Position numbers and translations under genes: made by a program
Notes under the pieces: model-generated
Told to the model about the DNA's origin: nothing
What the model saw: only the letters and a program-made list of their open reading frames with translations
Databases searched by the model: none
Assembly (NCBI RefSeq): GCF_003344765.1
Contig: NZ_QPMH01000011.1
Location: 50,443-114,442 of the forward strand
Direction of reading: 5' to 3'
Source of the DNA: Ferruginivarius sediminum
GTDB taxonomy: Bacteria; Pseudomonadota; Alphaproteobacteria; Kiloniellales; Rhodovibrionaceae
DNA: 64,000 nucleotides
Shown: positions 7,162 to 20,501 of the stretch, one piece after another
Layout: each line of letters starts with the position of its first letter
How positions within the stretch are numbered: the stretch's first letter is position 1

Positions 7162-7438
7162 GTTTCATGACATATCATAGCGTACCACTGAGACATCTCG
7201 ACCAAACCAGTTGTTCTGCCCACTCAGGCCGCACCTCACTGGGTTTACAATCTCCATAGTCGCCCTTGGGCCTCTTTGATGAAGAAAAGAACGAAACAAA
7301 GCACCCGGTATCCAAGCCCACGGACATCTACAAATACCGGAACGAGATACAAAACGCCGTAAAGCGGTATGTCTGAGACCAACAGCCGACGGAGACAAAG
7401 CTCCGCCGGTGTCGCCAACTCTTGCTTTTAAGCCAGCC

Positions 7439-11995
<4,557 letters not shown>

Positions 11996-12014
11996 CGCAG
12001 GTTCCTCACGTCTG

Positions 12015-12416
12015 TCAGCCAAGCCAGCCCCGTGCGCCGGCCAGCGCGTAAAGCATGAAAAGCGAGAAAATCGCCGGCACGATCGAGCCGAAGGCGATCG
12101 CGCCCCACTTCGTTTCCGTCTCCATCCGCGAGCCGTACGCCAGCCACGCGCCCAGCCCGGACAGTAGGACATTCGCCGCGGCCAGCGCCACGATCCGCGC
12201 AACGCCAGCGCCCGGCATGCCCGCCAGGCTGCCGCCCTCGCCCGACATCATCGCACCCAGCAGCATGAGCGAGACGAAGACGACGGCGCCGAAGACGGCA
12301 TAGTGCGCCTTGCCGCGCCACGTCGAAGCCGCCCAGGCGAGCCGCCCGCCGTCCATGCGGTGCTGGAAGACGCTCGGCTGGCGGTCGCTGTTCCGGTGTT
12401 GACGAATATTCATCAT
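12015..12416 (-). CDS. Small membrane protein between gltD and gltB
   Basis: A 133-residue protein with a polar N terminus (about 1-35) and about three hydrophobic helices: YAVFGAVVFVSLMLLGAMM, IVALAAANVLLSGLGAWLAY and WGAIAFGSIVPAIFSLFMLY. GGCGGAAAG precedes the ATG. It lies 23 bases after gltD and 19 before gltB on the same strand, so it is almost surely in the operon. I recognise no family. A role with ammonium assimilation is only suggested by position. Confidence 0.7.
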   Translation of the reverse strand: MMNIRQHRNSDRQPSVFQHRMDGGRLAWAASTWRGKAHYAVFGAVVFVSLMLLGAMMSGEGGSLAGMPGAGVARIVALAAANVLLSGLGAWLAYGSRMETETKWGAIAFGSIVPAIFSLFMLYALAGARGWLG

Positions 12417-12439
12417 TGCACACGCTTTCCGCCGTGCGC

Positions 12440-13906
12440 CTACTCCGCCGCGACGGCGTGGGCCGGGGCCTCGCCCGCGCCGGCGCCTTGTGCCTTCGCC
12501 TTGATGTAGCCGTCGATCTGCTCGGCGGCGTCGCGGCCGTCGCGGATGGCCCAGACCACCAGCGAGGCGCCGCGGGCGATGTCCCCGGCGGCGAACACGC
12601 CGTCGAGGCTCGTCATCATCGTGCGGAAGTCCATCTTCACCGTGCCCCAGCGGGTGGTTTCAAGCGCCGGGCAGTCGAACAGCGTCGGCAGGTCCTCCGG
12701 ATCGAAGCCCAGGGCCTTGATGACCATGTCCGCCTCGATCTCGTAGTCGCTGCCCTTGACGATCTGCGGCGTCTGGCGGCCGGTGGCGTCCGGCACGCCC
12801 AGGTGGACGCGCGCCGCGCGCACCGCGCTCACCGCCTCGTCGCCCAGGAAGGCCTGCGGCGCCGACAGCCAGACGAACTCGACGCCCTCTTCCTCGGCGT
12901 TCGCAACCTCGCGCTGGGAGCCAGGCATGTTCTGCCGGTTGCGGCGATAAAGGCACTTCACCGACTTCGCGCCCTGGCGCACGGCCGTGCGCACGCAGTC
13001 CATCGCGGTGTCGCCGCCGCCGATGACGGCGACGTGCTTGCCCTCGGCATTCAGCGTGCCGTCCTCGAACCGCGGCACATCGTCGCCCAGGCCCTTGCGG
13101 TTGGAGGTAACAAGATAGTCCAGTGCCGGGAACACGTTGCGCAGGCCCACGCCGGGAACCTTCACGTCGCGCGCCTTGTAGACGCCGGTGGCGATCAAGA
13201 CGGCGTCGTGCTTCTCGCGCAGCTCCTCCAGCGTGGCATCGCGGCCGACCTCGAAATTCAGGTGGAAGTGCACGCCGGCGTCGTAGAGCAGCCGGGCGCG
13301 GCGCTCCACCACGTACTTTTCCAGCTTGAAGTTCGGGATGCCGTAGATCATCAGGCCGCCGATCCGGTCGTAGCGGTCGTAGACGTGCACCTGATACCCC
13401 TTGCGGCGCAGCTGCTCCGCCGCGGCGAGACCGGCGGGACCGGCGCCGATAATGCCAACCTCCGCCTCCAGCTCGCGGCGCGGCTTCGCCGGCTTCACCC
13501 AGCCCTGCTCCCAGGCGGTTTCGGTGATGTAGCTCTCGACCGCGCCGATGGTGACCGTGCCGTGGCCCGCCTGCTCGATGACGCAATTGCCCTCGCACAG
13601 ACGGTCCTGCGGGCAGATGCGGCCGCAGATCTCGGGGAAATTGTTGGTGGCCTGCGAAACCTCGTAGGCTTCTTCCAGCCGCCCTTCGGCCGTCAGCATC
13701 AGCCAGTCGGGGATGTTGTTGTGCACCGGGCAGTGCACCTGGCAGAACGGCACGCCGCACTGCGAGCAGCGTCCGGCCTGCTCGCTGGCCTTGTCGGGAT
13801 CGAAGCGCGCATAGATTTCGTCGAAGTCACGGCGGCGCATCTCCGCGCTGCGCTTCTCCGGCATCCGCTTGCCGACATTGACGAATTTCAGCGTCTTGCG
13901 CGCCAT
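12440..13906 (-). CDS. gltD: Glutamate synthase [NADPH] small (beta) subunit
   Basis: A 488-residue flavoprotein that takes electrons from NADPH and passes them through FAD and Fe-S clusters to GltB. The N-terminal cluster domain has CSQCGVPFCQVHCP and CGRICPQDRLCEGNC. The FAD-binding GxGxxG is GAGPAGLAAAEQL (about 150). The NADPH-binding Rossmann motif is VIGGGDTAMDCVRTA. The C-terminal FAD segment is GVFAAGDIARGASLVVWAI. The length is normal for the family. It is first in the minus-strand operon gltD - membrane protein - gltB; the promoter must lie in the 360 bases shared with uppP. Confidence 0.97.
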   Translation of the reverse strand: MARKTLKFVNVGKRMPEKRSAEMRRRDFDEIYARFDPDKASEQAGRCSQCGVPFCQVHCPVHNNIPDWLMLTAEGRLEEAYEVSQATNNFPEICGRICPQDRLCEGNCVIEQAGHGTVTIGAVESYITETAWEQGWVKPAKPRRELEAEVGIIGAGPAGLAAAEQLRRKGYQVHVYDRYDRIGGLMIYGIPNFKLEKYVVERRARLLYDAGVHFHLNFEVGRDATLEELREKHDAVLIATGVYKARDVKVPGVGLRNVFPALDYLVTSNRKGLGDDVPRFEDGTLNAEGKHVAVIGGGDTAMDCVRTAVRQGAKSVKCLYRRNRQNMPGSQREVANAEEEGVEFVWLSAPQAFLGDEAVSAVRAARVHLGVPDATGRQTPQIVKGSDYEIEADMVIKALGFDPEDLPTLFDCPALETTRWGTVKMDFRTMMTSLDGVFAAGDIARGASLVVWAIRDGRDAAEQIDGYIKAKAQGAGAGEAPAHAVAAE

Positions 13907-14269
13907 GGCGTCTTTATCCTCCCCGGTGCAGCGGCGGTTGCCCGGCCGCCGCTCAAAACCTGCAAGCGGGGTCGGAAAGACCGCGAACTGTCGTTGATGG
14001 CATCCCGGCAGACCCGAACCGTGCGGCCGGTAGCATCCCTTATACAGTCTTGAACTGGGGAACGCCAGCGAAAATTTCGTTAATAGGACATATCTGCTGA
14101 CCTAATGGCGTTGGCAATTTGATGAAGACGGCTGCTGAATCACACAACGATATTCCCCTGCAACGGAAAAGGTCCTATTTGTGAACTATTTTCCGCTCTG
14201 GCAGGCTCGGGGCATGGCCGTGTATAAGCGCGGCGTGTCGCGCCGTGCCCTGTGCCACTGGGGGAATCC
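13907..14269. other. Divergent intergenic region between gltD and uppP
   Basis: 363 bases with no gene. The part nearest uppP (about 14045-14185) is AT-richer, as expected for promoters. I looked for a sigma-54 promoter (TGGCAC-N5-TTGCA) for gltD and did not find a good one. No tRNA or strong hairpin is visible. Confidence 0.5.
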
Positions 14270-15094
14270 GTGCCGCTTTTCCATCTGGTCGTCCTGGCCC
14301 TGGTGCAGGGCATCACAGAGTTCCTGCCGATCTCGTCGTCCGGCCACCTGGTGCTGGCGTGGGAGGTCCTGGACGCGCAGGCCGGCGCGGTCGCTATCCA
14401 GTCCGGCCACGACCGCCTGATCATGGACATCGCCGTGCACGTGGGCACGCTTCTCGCCGTCGTGTGCTATTTCCGGCGCGACGTCTGGCAGATGATCGTG
14501 GGCACCCTCAGCCTGCTGATCGGACGGCGAAGCGAGGGCGCACGCTTGGCGGGCTATGTAATCCTCGGCACGATCCCGGTCGTCATCGCCGGCTTCGCGC
14601 TGAGGGACCGGATCACCGAGTTCCTGCGCGACGACGCCGTCATCGCGTGGACCACCATCGGCTTCGGCATGCTGCTTTATGTCGCGGACCGCAGCGGCAT
14701 GACGCTGCGGCGCCTGCCGCACATGCGGGCCAGCGACGCCCTTGTGGTCGGTTTCATGCAGATTCTGGCGCTGGTACCGGGCACCAGCCGATCCGGAATC
14801 ACCATGACGGCGGCGCGCTTCCTGGGCTACGAACGGCGGGACGCGGCGCGGTTCTCGCTGCTGCTGTCCATTCCGGCGATCCTGGGTGCCGGCACCCTGG
14901 CCGGCGCGGACGTTTATGAAAGCGGCAATCTGCGCCTGGGCATGGATGCGCTTGTCGCGGCCGGATTCGCCTTTATCGCCGCACTTGCCGCCATCGCGCT
15001 GATGATGCGTTGGCTACAGCGCGCAAGCTTCACGCCCTTCGTCGTCTACCGGCTGCTGCTGGGCGCGCTGCTGCTCTACCTGATCTACGTCTGA
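14270..15094 (+). CDS. uppP: Undecaprenyl-diphosphatase
   Basis: A 274-residue integral membrane enzyme (BacA family) that dephosphorylates undecaprenyl diphosphate, recycling the lipid carrier for peptidoglycan and other surface polymers; it also affects bacitracin resistance. Visible motifs are the family's QGITEFLPISSSGHL near the N terminus and PGTSRSGIT near residue 180, which bear the catalytic Glu, Ser and Arg. About seven or eight hydrophobic helices are present. GTG at 14270 (MPLFHLVVLALVQG) was chosen because it matches the family start and GGGGAA lies before it; a GTG at 14252 is in frame. Confidence 0.96.
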   Translation: MPLFHLVVLALVQGITEFLPISSSGHLVLAWEVLDAQAGAVAIQSGHDRLIMDIAVHVGTLLAVVCYFRRDVWQMIVGTLSLLIGRRSEGARLAGYVILGTIPVVIAGFALRDRITEFLRDDAVIAWTTIGFGMLLYVADRSGMTLRRLPHMRASDALVVGFMQILALVPGTSRSGITMTAARFLGYERRDAARFSLLLSIPAILGAGTLAGADVYESGNLRLGMDALVAAGFAFIAALAAIALMMRWLQRASFTPFVVYRLLLGALLLYLIYV

Positions 15095-15109
15095 TTTACG
15101 CGCGACGCT

Positions 15110-16069
15110 TCACGCCTTGTAGCGCGCCGCGTCCTGGAAGCGGCCGCCGGGGCGATAGCGTTCCAGGTATGCCGGGATGATCACCTCGATGGCCTGCGGC
15201 TTGATGCCAAGATCCTCGAAGGTCTTGGCCCGCTTCTTCGAGACAACGTTGTCCTTCTTCAGAAGAGTGACCTGATCCTTCGTCAGCGGCGGCGAGGGCA
15301 GCAACTGAAGGACCCTGCCCTGAATCTCCGCGACGGAGAACGGCACCGGCAGCAACAGCCGCTTGCGGCGGATCTCTTTCAGCAGCATCTCCATAAGCTG
15401 CTTGAACGTATAGGTGCGCGGCCCGCCAAGCTCGTAGGTCTGGCCCTTCGTCGCCGGGTCGTGCACCGCCTTCATCGCCGCGTCGGCGACGTCGCCGACA
15501 TAGACCGGCTGGAATTTCGTCTTGCCCCCGCCGATCAGCGGCAGCGCGGGCGACAGCCGCGCCATCACCGCGAACCTGTTGAAGAAACCGTCCTCCGGGC
15601 CGATCACCAGCGACGGGCGCAGGATGGTGGCATCCGGAAAGGCCTTCAGGACCGCCTTCTCGCCCCGCCCCTTCGATTGCGCGTAGAGGGATTCGCTCTT
15701 GCTGTCCGCACCGATGGCGGAGATGTGCACCAGCCGCTTCACCCCGGCATCGGCCGCCGCCTTGGCGATGCGTTCCGGGCCGCGATGGTGCAGTTCCTCG
15801 AAGGTCTGGTGCTTGCTTGGCTCGAACAGGATGCCGGTGCAGTTGAACACTGCGTCCGCGCCCTCCACGGCCCATTTGACCGCGGCCTCGTCCTGGATCG
15901 CTACGCCCATGCGCACGATCTGGCCGACGTTGCCGAGCGGTTGCAGGAAATGCGCGGCCTCGGGGTCGCGCACGGGGACGCGGACCACCCATCCTTCCTT
16001 GGCCAGACGCATGACGATGTACCGTCCGATGAACCCGGAGCCTCCGAAGACGGTCGCAACCCGTGTCAT
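15110..16069 (-). CDS. Complex I NDUFA9-like, atypical SDR NAD(P)-binding protein
   Basis: A 319-residue atypical SDR. The N-terminal Rossmann loop is VFGGSGFIGRYIV, followed by VFNCTGILFE and SAIGAD. The Tyr/Lys pair region reads SLYAQSKGRGEKAV, and ILRPSLVIGPEDGFFNRF is characteristic of the NDUFA9/YwnB-like group. In mitochondria this protein is an accessory subunit of NADH dehydrogenase; bacterial relatives are thought to bind NAD(P)H or assist quinone-linked enzymes, but their reaction is unclear. The start is at the ATG four codons inside the longest frame; both starts have poor ribosome-binding sites. It is convergent with uppP. Confidence 0.88.
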   Translation of the reverse strand: MTRVATVFGGSGFIGRYIVMRLAKEGWVVRVPVRDPEAAHFLQPLGNVGQIVRMGVAIQDEAAVKWAVEGADAVFNCTGILFEPSKHQTFEELHHRGPERIAKAAADAGVKRLVHISAIGADSKSESLYAQSKGRGEKAVLKAFPDATILRPSLVIGPEDGFFNRFAVMARLSPALPLIGGGKTKFQPVYVGDVADAAMKAVHDPATKGQTYELGGPRTYTFKQLMEMLLKEIRRKRLLLPVPFSVAEIQGRVLQLLPSPPLTKDQVTLLKKDNVVSKKRAKTFEDLGIKPQAIEVIIPAYLERYRPGGRFQDAARYKA

Positions 16070-16267
16070 CGCTTGCACCATTCCTTCGCATTGCCAGAGC
16101 GCATCCCGCCGGCATGGGCGGGTGCCGATTCGAACCGGCGCGGGTTATAGCACTGGAGGGCGGGGCGTTGACACCTCGTTTTGCACGGCTATGTTTGCGC
16201 CGCCGCGCGCTTTCGCGAACGCACCGGCGCGGGGCCGGTCCCGAAGCGTGCAACCGATGGCGGAACC

Positions 16268-16879
16268 TTGGCGATTCAGCTTTACCAGAACGACCTTCCC
16301 GCGGGCCTCGACCTCGGCGACATCGTCGCCGTCGATACCGAGACGATGGGCCTGAACCTGGCCCGCGACCGCCTGTGCCTGGTGCAGCTTTCCGCCGGCG
16401 ACGGCGACGCCCACCTGGTTCAGTTCGCCGACGGCGACTACAGCGCGCCGAACCTGCGCGCCCTGCTGGCCGATCCGAAGATCACCAAGCTGTTCCACTT
16501 CGCCCGCTTCGACTTGGCGATGATCCGCCACCACATGGGCATCGACTGCCAGCCGGTGTACTGCACCAAGCTGGCCTCGAAGCTGGTGCGCACCTTTACC
16601 GACAAGCACGGCCTGCGCGACCTGTGCCGCGACCTGATCGGCGTCGAGATCTCCAAGCAGCAGCAGTCGAGCGACTGGGGCGCGGCCGAGTTGACGCGCG
16701 AACAGCTCAACTACGCCGCCTCGGACGTGCTCTACCTGCACGACCTCAAGGCCCGCCTGGACGCCATGCTGGCCCGCGAGGGGCGCAGCGAGATGGCCCG
16801 GGCCTGCTTCGATTTCCTGCCCTGGCGCGCCCGGCTGGACCTTGCGGGCTGGGACGAGGTCGACATCTTCGAGCACTGA
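16268..16879 (+). CDS. Ribonuclease D-like 3'-5' exonuclease
   Basis: A 203-residue protein that is only the DEDDy exonuclease domain: VAVDTETMGL (Asp, Glu), FHFARFDLAMI (Asp) and YAASDVLYL (Tyr and Asp). It lacks the two HRDC domains of E. coli RNase D, as in the short alphaproteobacterial form. It should trim RNA 3' ends such as tRNA precursors. TTG at 16268 gives MAIQLYQNDLPAGLDLG, the usual N terminus of this subfamily; upstream codons in the frame show no homology. It sits just before the kdsD-lpt cluster on the same strand. Confidence 0.92.
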   Translation: MAIQLYQNDLPAGLDLGDIVAVDTETMGLNLARDRLCLVQLSAGDGDAHLVQFADGDYSAPNLRALLADPKITKLFHFARFDLAMIRHHMGIDCQPVYCTKLASKLVRTFTDKHGLRDLCRDLIGVEISKQQQSSDWGAAELTREQLNYAASDVLYLHDLKARLDAMLAREGRSEMARACFDFLPWRARLDLAGWDEVDIFEH

Positions 16880-16972
16880 GTTCGCCGAAGGTTCGCGGCG
16901 CGGCGCGCGTTTGCTACACTCGCGCCGAACAAAATTATATGAAAAACTGCATCTAAATATTATAAGGCACCC

Positions 16973-17947
16973 ATGGCCACGCAGTTGAAAGAATCGCCCG
17001 ACCTGCTTGCCGCGCGCCGGGTTCTCTCGATCGAGGGGGACAGCCTGAAGGCGCTGGCGGCCGCGCTTGACGGCAGCTTCGTCGCCGCGGTGGAGGCGCT
17101 GCTTGCCGCGACGGGGCGCGTCGTCGTCACAGGCATGGGCAAGAGCGGGCACGTCGCGCGCAAGATCGCGGCGACGCTGTCGTCCACCGGCACGCCGGCG
17201 CTTTACGTCCATCCGGGCGAAGCCAGCCACGGCGACCTGGGCATGATCGCCGAGGGCGACGCGGTGGTGGCCCTGTCGAACTCCGGCAACACCTCCGAGC
17301 TATCCGACGTCATCGCCTACACGCGCCGCTTCGGTATCACCCTGATCGCGATGACGGCGCGGCGCGGCAGCACCCTGGCGAAGGAGGCCGACTGCGTCCT
17401 GCTGCTGCCCGAGGCGGAAGAGGCCTGCCCCATGGGATTGGCGCCCACGACCTCGACGACGCTGATGCTGGCGTTGGGCGACGCGCTGGCGGTGGCGCTG
17501 CTGGAGCGCAAGCAGTTCTCCTCCAGCGACTTCCAGCTTCTGCACCCCGGCGGCACGCTGGGGCGGCGGCTGCTTCGCGTCGACGACATCATGCACGGCG
17601 GCGACGAGCTGCCGCTGACCACGCCCGAAACGCCGATGCGCGATGCCATCATCATCATGACGACCCGGCGCTTCGGCTGCGTCGGCGTCACCGGCGAGGA
17701 CGGACGGCTGATGGGAATCGTCACCGACGGCGACCTGCGCCGGCACATGAACGCGGACCTGCTGAGCCAGAGCGTGGCCGAGGTTATGACAGCGGAGCCC
17801 AAGACAATCCGGCAGCGGGCGCTGGCAGCCGAGGCGCTCGGCTTGATGAACCGCCAGGCGATCACCAGCCTCTTCGTGGTGGCCGACAACGGCCGCCCGG
17901 CGGGAATTCTGCACATTCACGACTGTCTGCGCGCCGGGATCGCCTGA
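16973..17947 (+). CDS. kdsD: Arabinose-5-phosphate isomerase (KpsF/GutQ family)
   Basis: A 324-residue enzyme that interconverts ribulose-5-phosphate and arabinose-5-phosphate, the first step to KDO for lipopolysaccharide. The SIS domain (about 40-190) holds VVVTGMGKSGHVARKIAATL, STGTPALYVHPGEASHGDLG and ALSNSGNTSEL. Two CBS domains (about 205-324) follow, with GVTGEDGRLMGIVTDGDLRR. An AT-rich stretch (16925-16965, TATAT and AATATTATAA boxes) upstream is the likely promoter for the kdsD-lptCAB operon. The gene is immediately followed by lptC, linking KDO synthesis with LPS transport. Confidence 0.96.
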   Translation: MATQLKESPDLLAARRVLSIEGDSLKALAAALDGSFVAAVEALLAATGRVVVTGMGKSGHVARKIAATLSSTGTPALYVHPGEASHGDLGMIAEGDAVVALSNSGNTSELSDVIAYTRRFGITLIAMTARRGSTLAKEADCVLLLPEAEEACPMGLAPTTSTTLMLALGDALAVALLERKQFSSSDFQLLHPGGTLGRRLLRVDDIMHGGDELPLTTPETPMRDAIIIMTTRRFGCVGVTGEDGRLMGIVTDGDLRRHMNADLLSQSVAEVMTAEPKTIRQRALAAEALGLMNRQAITSLFVVADNGRPAGILHIHDCLRAGIA

Positions 17948-17984
17948 GGCATGGGCGCGGCAGTGGCACGAACGCGAGAGGTTC

Positions 17985-18695
17985 ATGGCGAACGCCGCCG
18001 ATAAGGCCCAGGCGCCGCAGCAGGCACCAGGGTCCCCGCGAGCGCCCAGAGGTGGCGAGAGCGCGCGGACCCGGCAGCCGCCCCGGCTGTCGGTACGCAA
18101 CGGCTACAGCCTGTTCGTGGGCACGCTGAAGGTCGTGCTGCCGGCGCTTGCCGTGGCGATGGTCCTGCTGGTCATCGTCTGGCCGCAGTTCGCCCCGGAC
18201 GAAAGCAGCTTCCGCGTGGGGATCTCCGATCTGTCGCCCGACCAGGCGGACAATCTCAGCATGCTGAACGCCCGCTTCCGCGGCCGGGACGAGCAGAACC
18301 GGCCGTTCTCGATCGTGGCCGACCAGGCAACGCAGGCCAAGAGCGGGGCCGATCTGATAAAGCTGCAACAGCCGAAGGCCGACATCACGCTGCAGGACGG
18401 AGCGTGGCTCGCGCTGACGGCGGACGACGGCCAGTACTGGCGGGAGACGCAGAAGCTTCACCTCAGCGGCAATGTCAGTCTGTTCCACGACCGGGGCTTC
18501 GAAATGCATACAAGCGCGGCGGATATCGATCTGAAGGCAAACCGGGCGCAGTCCGACCGGCCGGTACAGGGCCAGGGCCCCACCGGCAACCTGGAGGCGG
18601 AAGGCTTTCGCCTGGAGGACGGGGGGAAGCGCATCTTCTTTACCGGCAAGAGCAAACTGACCGTCTATGAAAACGGGCTGGAGGGGCAGCCTTGA
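17985..18695 (+). CDS. lptC: LPS export system protein LptC
   Basis: A 236-residue bitopic inner-membrane protein. A Pro/Arg-rich cytoplasmic tail (1-40) is followed by one membrane helix (about 48-66, VVLPALAVAMVLLVIVWPQF) and a periplasmic beta-jellyroll with the LptC pattern (FRGRDEQNRPFSIVADQATQ, LALTADDGQYWRETQKLHLSG). LptC bridges the LptB2FG transporter and LptA. Its stop overlaps the lptA start as TTGA, so the two are coupled. Confidence 0.93.
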   Translation: MANAADKAQAPQQAPGSPRAPRGGESARTRQPPRLSVRNGYSLFVGTLKVVLPALAVAMVLLVIVWPQFAPDESSFRVGISDLSPDQADNLSMLNARFRGRDEQNRPFSIVADQATQAKSGADLIKLQQPKADITLQDGAWLALTADDGQYWRETQKLHLSGNVSLFHDRGFEMHTSAADIDLKANRAQSDRPVQGQGPTGNLEAEGFRLEDGGKRIFFTGKSKLTVYENGLEGQP

Positions 18696-19606
18696 ATCGG
18701 GGACGATACAACCTTGGCGCCCTGCTGCTGACGGCGGCACTGCTGATGCCGGCGACCTTGCCGCCCGCCTCGGCCCAGGGACTTTCCGGCAGCGGCAGCG
18801 GCCCGCTGCAGATCGAGGCGGAGGAAGGCCTGGAATGGCGCCGCGACGAGCAGCTCTACATCGCCCGCGGCAACGCAAAGGCCACGCGCGGCCAATTGAC
18901 GGTGCACGCCGACGAGCTGATCGCCCACTATCGCAAGACCGACGGCAATGCCGGGGCCGGCAACGCGACGAGCACGGACAGCGGCGCAACCTCCGGTGAT
19001 ACCGAGATCTTCCGCATCGATGCCGTCGGCAACGTCCGCATCGTCGGCGAGAACGAGACCGCCTACGGCGACCGGGGCACCTACGACATCGACCAGGCGG
19101 TCGTGGTGCTGACTGGCGAGGACCTGCGCTTCGAGGCGGCGGAGGAAACGATCACGGCCGAGGACAGCCTGGAATACTGGCGCGCGAAGGACATGGCGGT
19201 GGCCCGCGGCAACGCCGTCGCGCTGCAGGGCGAGCGACGCATCGCCGCCGACGTCCTGACCGCCTACTTCGGCGAGGCCGACGAAAATGACCAGCGCGGC
19301 GTGGACCGGATCGAGGCCTTCGACAACGTGCGCATTTCCACGAAGGAGGAATTCGCGCGCGGCGACAAGGGCGTCTACAATGCCAAAACGGAGATCGCCC
19401 GCCTTTACGGCGATGTGAAGCTGACGCGGGGCGACAACCAGTTGAACGGCGGCTACGCCGAGGTCAATCTGAAGACCGGCGTCAGCAAACTCATGGGGGC
19501 CCCGCCCAACGCGGCCGAGCGCAACCGTGTCAAGGCGCTGCTGAAGCCCGAGGGCAAGGGAAGCGAAATGCCCGAGGAGGTTGGATCCGGTAACGGGTCC
19601 CAGTAG
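18692..19606 (+). CDS. lptA: LPS transport periplasmic protein LptA
   Basis: A 304-residue protein with a signal peptide (hydrophobic 9-20, cleavage near SAQ/G at residue 29), then two OstA-like beta-jellyroll repeats: [20 protein letters not shown] and [20 protein letters not shown], with [20 protein letters not shown]. It is longer than E. coli LptA (185), mainly from an acidic insert and a second repeat set, as in other alphaproteobacteria. It forms the periplasmic bridge for LPS. The TTG start at 18692 has GGAGGGG five bases before it and is the only start compatible with the signal peptide. Confidence 0.92.
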   Translation: MNRGRYNLGALLLTAALLMPATLPPASAQGLSGSGSGPLQIEAEEGLEWRRDEQLYIARGNAKATRGQLTVHADELIAHYRKTDGNAGAGNATSTDSGATSGDTEIFRIDAVGNVRIVGENETAYGDRGTYDIDQAVVVLTGEDLRFEAAEETITAEDSLEYWRAKDMAVARGNAVALQGERRIAADVLTAYFGEADENDQRGVDRIEAFDNVRISTKEEFARGDKGVYNAKTEIARLYGDVKLTRGDNQLNGGYAEVNLKTGVSKLMGAPPNAAERNRVKALLKPEGKGSEMPEEVGSGNGSQ

Positions 19607-19617
19607 GGAGTGAGTGC

Positions 19618-20469
19618 ATGAGCGAATCGGGCGAGCGACCGAGTGCCGAGGTGACGCCGCTGCACGGCCACGCCCTGGAAGGCCTGGAGAACCTGGATAA
19701 CCGCGAACAGGAAGAGGGCCGCCACAGTCCGCGCGCAATCGCCGACAAGGCCGGGCTGGCGGCCGTCAATATCGGCAAGTCGTTCAAGAAGCGGCCGGTG
19801 CTGCGCGGCGTGACCGTCTCGCTCCAGCGTGGCGAGGCTGTCGGCCTCCTGGGTCCGAACGGTGCCGGCAAGACCACCTGCTTCTACATCATCACCGGGC
19901 TGCTCTCCCCGGACTACGGCTGGATCACGCTGGACGGGCACGACGTCACCGACCTGCCGATGTACCGCCGCGCCCGGCTTGGCGTGGGCTATCTGCCGCA
20001 GGAGGCGTCGATCTTCCGTGGCCTGACGGTGGAGCAGAACATCCGCGCGGTCCTGGAGGTGGTCGAATCCGACCGCGGCCGGCGCGAGACCATGCTGGAA
20101 GACCTGATGGCGGAGTTCTCCATCACCCACCTGCGCCGCACGCCGGCGATGGCGCTGTCGGGCGGCGAGCGGCGGCGCGTGGAGATCGCCAGGGCGCTGG
20201 CCTCGCAACCGGCGTTCATCCTGCTGGACGAGCCGCTGGCCGGCATCGACCCGATCGCCGTGGGCGATATCCGCGACCTTGTCGGGCACCTCAAGGACCG
20301 CGGCATCGGCGTCCTGATCACCGACCACAACGTGCGGGAAACGCTGGAAATCGTCGACCGGGCCTACATCATCCACGAGGGCATGGTCCTGATGGAGGGC
20401 GCGCCGGCGGAGATCGTCGCCCACGAGGACGTGCGACGGGTTTACCTGGGCGAAAGCTTTAGCCTGTAG
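19618..20469 (+). CDS. lptB: LPS export ABC transporter ATP-binding protein LptB
   Basis: A 283-residue ATPase that powers LPS extraction. It has Walker [10 protein letters not shown], a Q-loop in [10 protein letters not shown], signature LSGGERRR, Walker [11 protein letters not shown] and the switch His in [10 protein letters not shown]. The [14 protein letters not shown] segment is typical of LptB. An N-terminal extension of about 45 charged residues before [10 protein letters not shown] is not in E. coli LptB; the ATG at 19618 has GGGAG upstream, so the extension is probably real. It is the third gene of lptCAB; the lptFG permeases are not in the window. Confidence 0.95.
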   Translation: MSESGERPSAEVTPLHGHALEGLENLDNREQEEGRHSPRAIADKAGLAAVNIGKSFKKRPVLRGVTVSLQRGEAVGLLGPNGAGKTTCFYIITGLLSPDYGWITLDGHDVTDLPMYRRARLGVGYLPQEASIFRGLTVEQNIRAVLEVVESDRGRRETMLEDLMAEFSITHLRRTPAMALSGGERRRVEIARALASQPAFILLDEPLAGIDPIAVGDIRDLVGHLKDRGIGVLITDHNVRETLEIVDRAYIIHEGMVLMEGAPAEIVAHEDVRRVYLGESFSL

Positions 20470-20501
20470 GCCTCTATTCCAATGGCAAACGGTTCCTCGA
20501 T

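Noticed and set aside
7165..7398. A 77-codon minus-strand frame before gltB
   Set aside because: It has unlikely amino-acid composition, no good start and no recognisable pattern.
13907..14269. A sigma-54 promoter for the gltD operon
   Set aside because: TTGGCAATTTG at 14113-14123 was considered, but the conserved GG and GC elements are not correctly spaced or oriented towards gltD.
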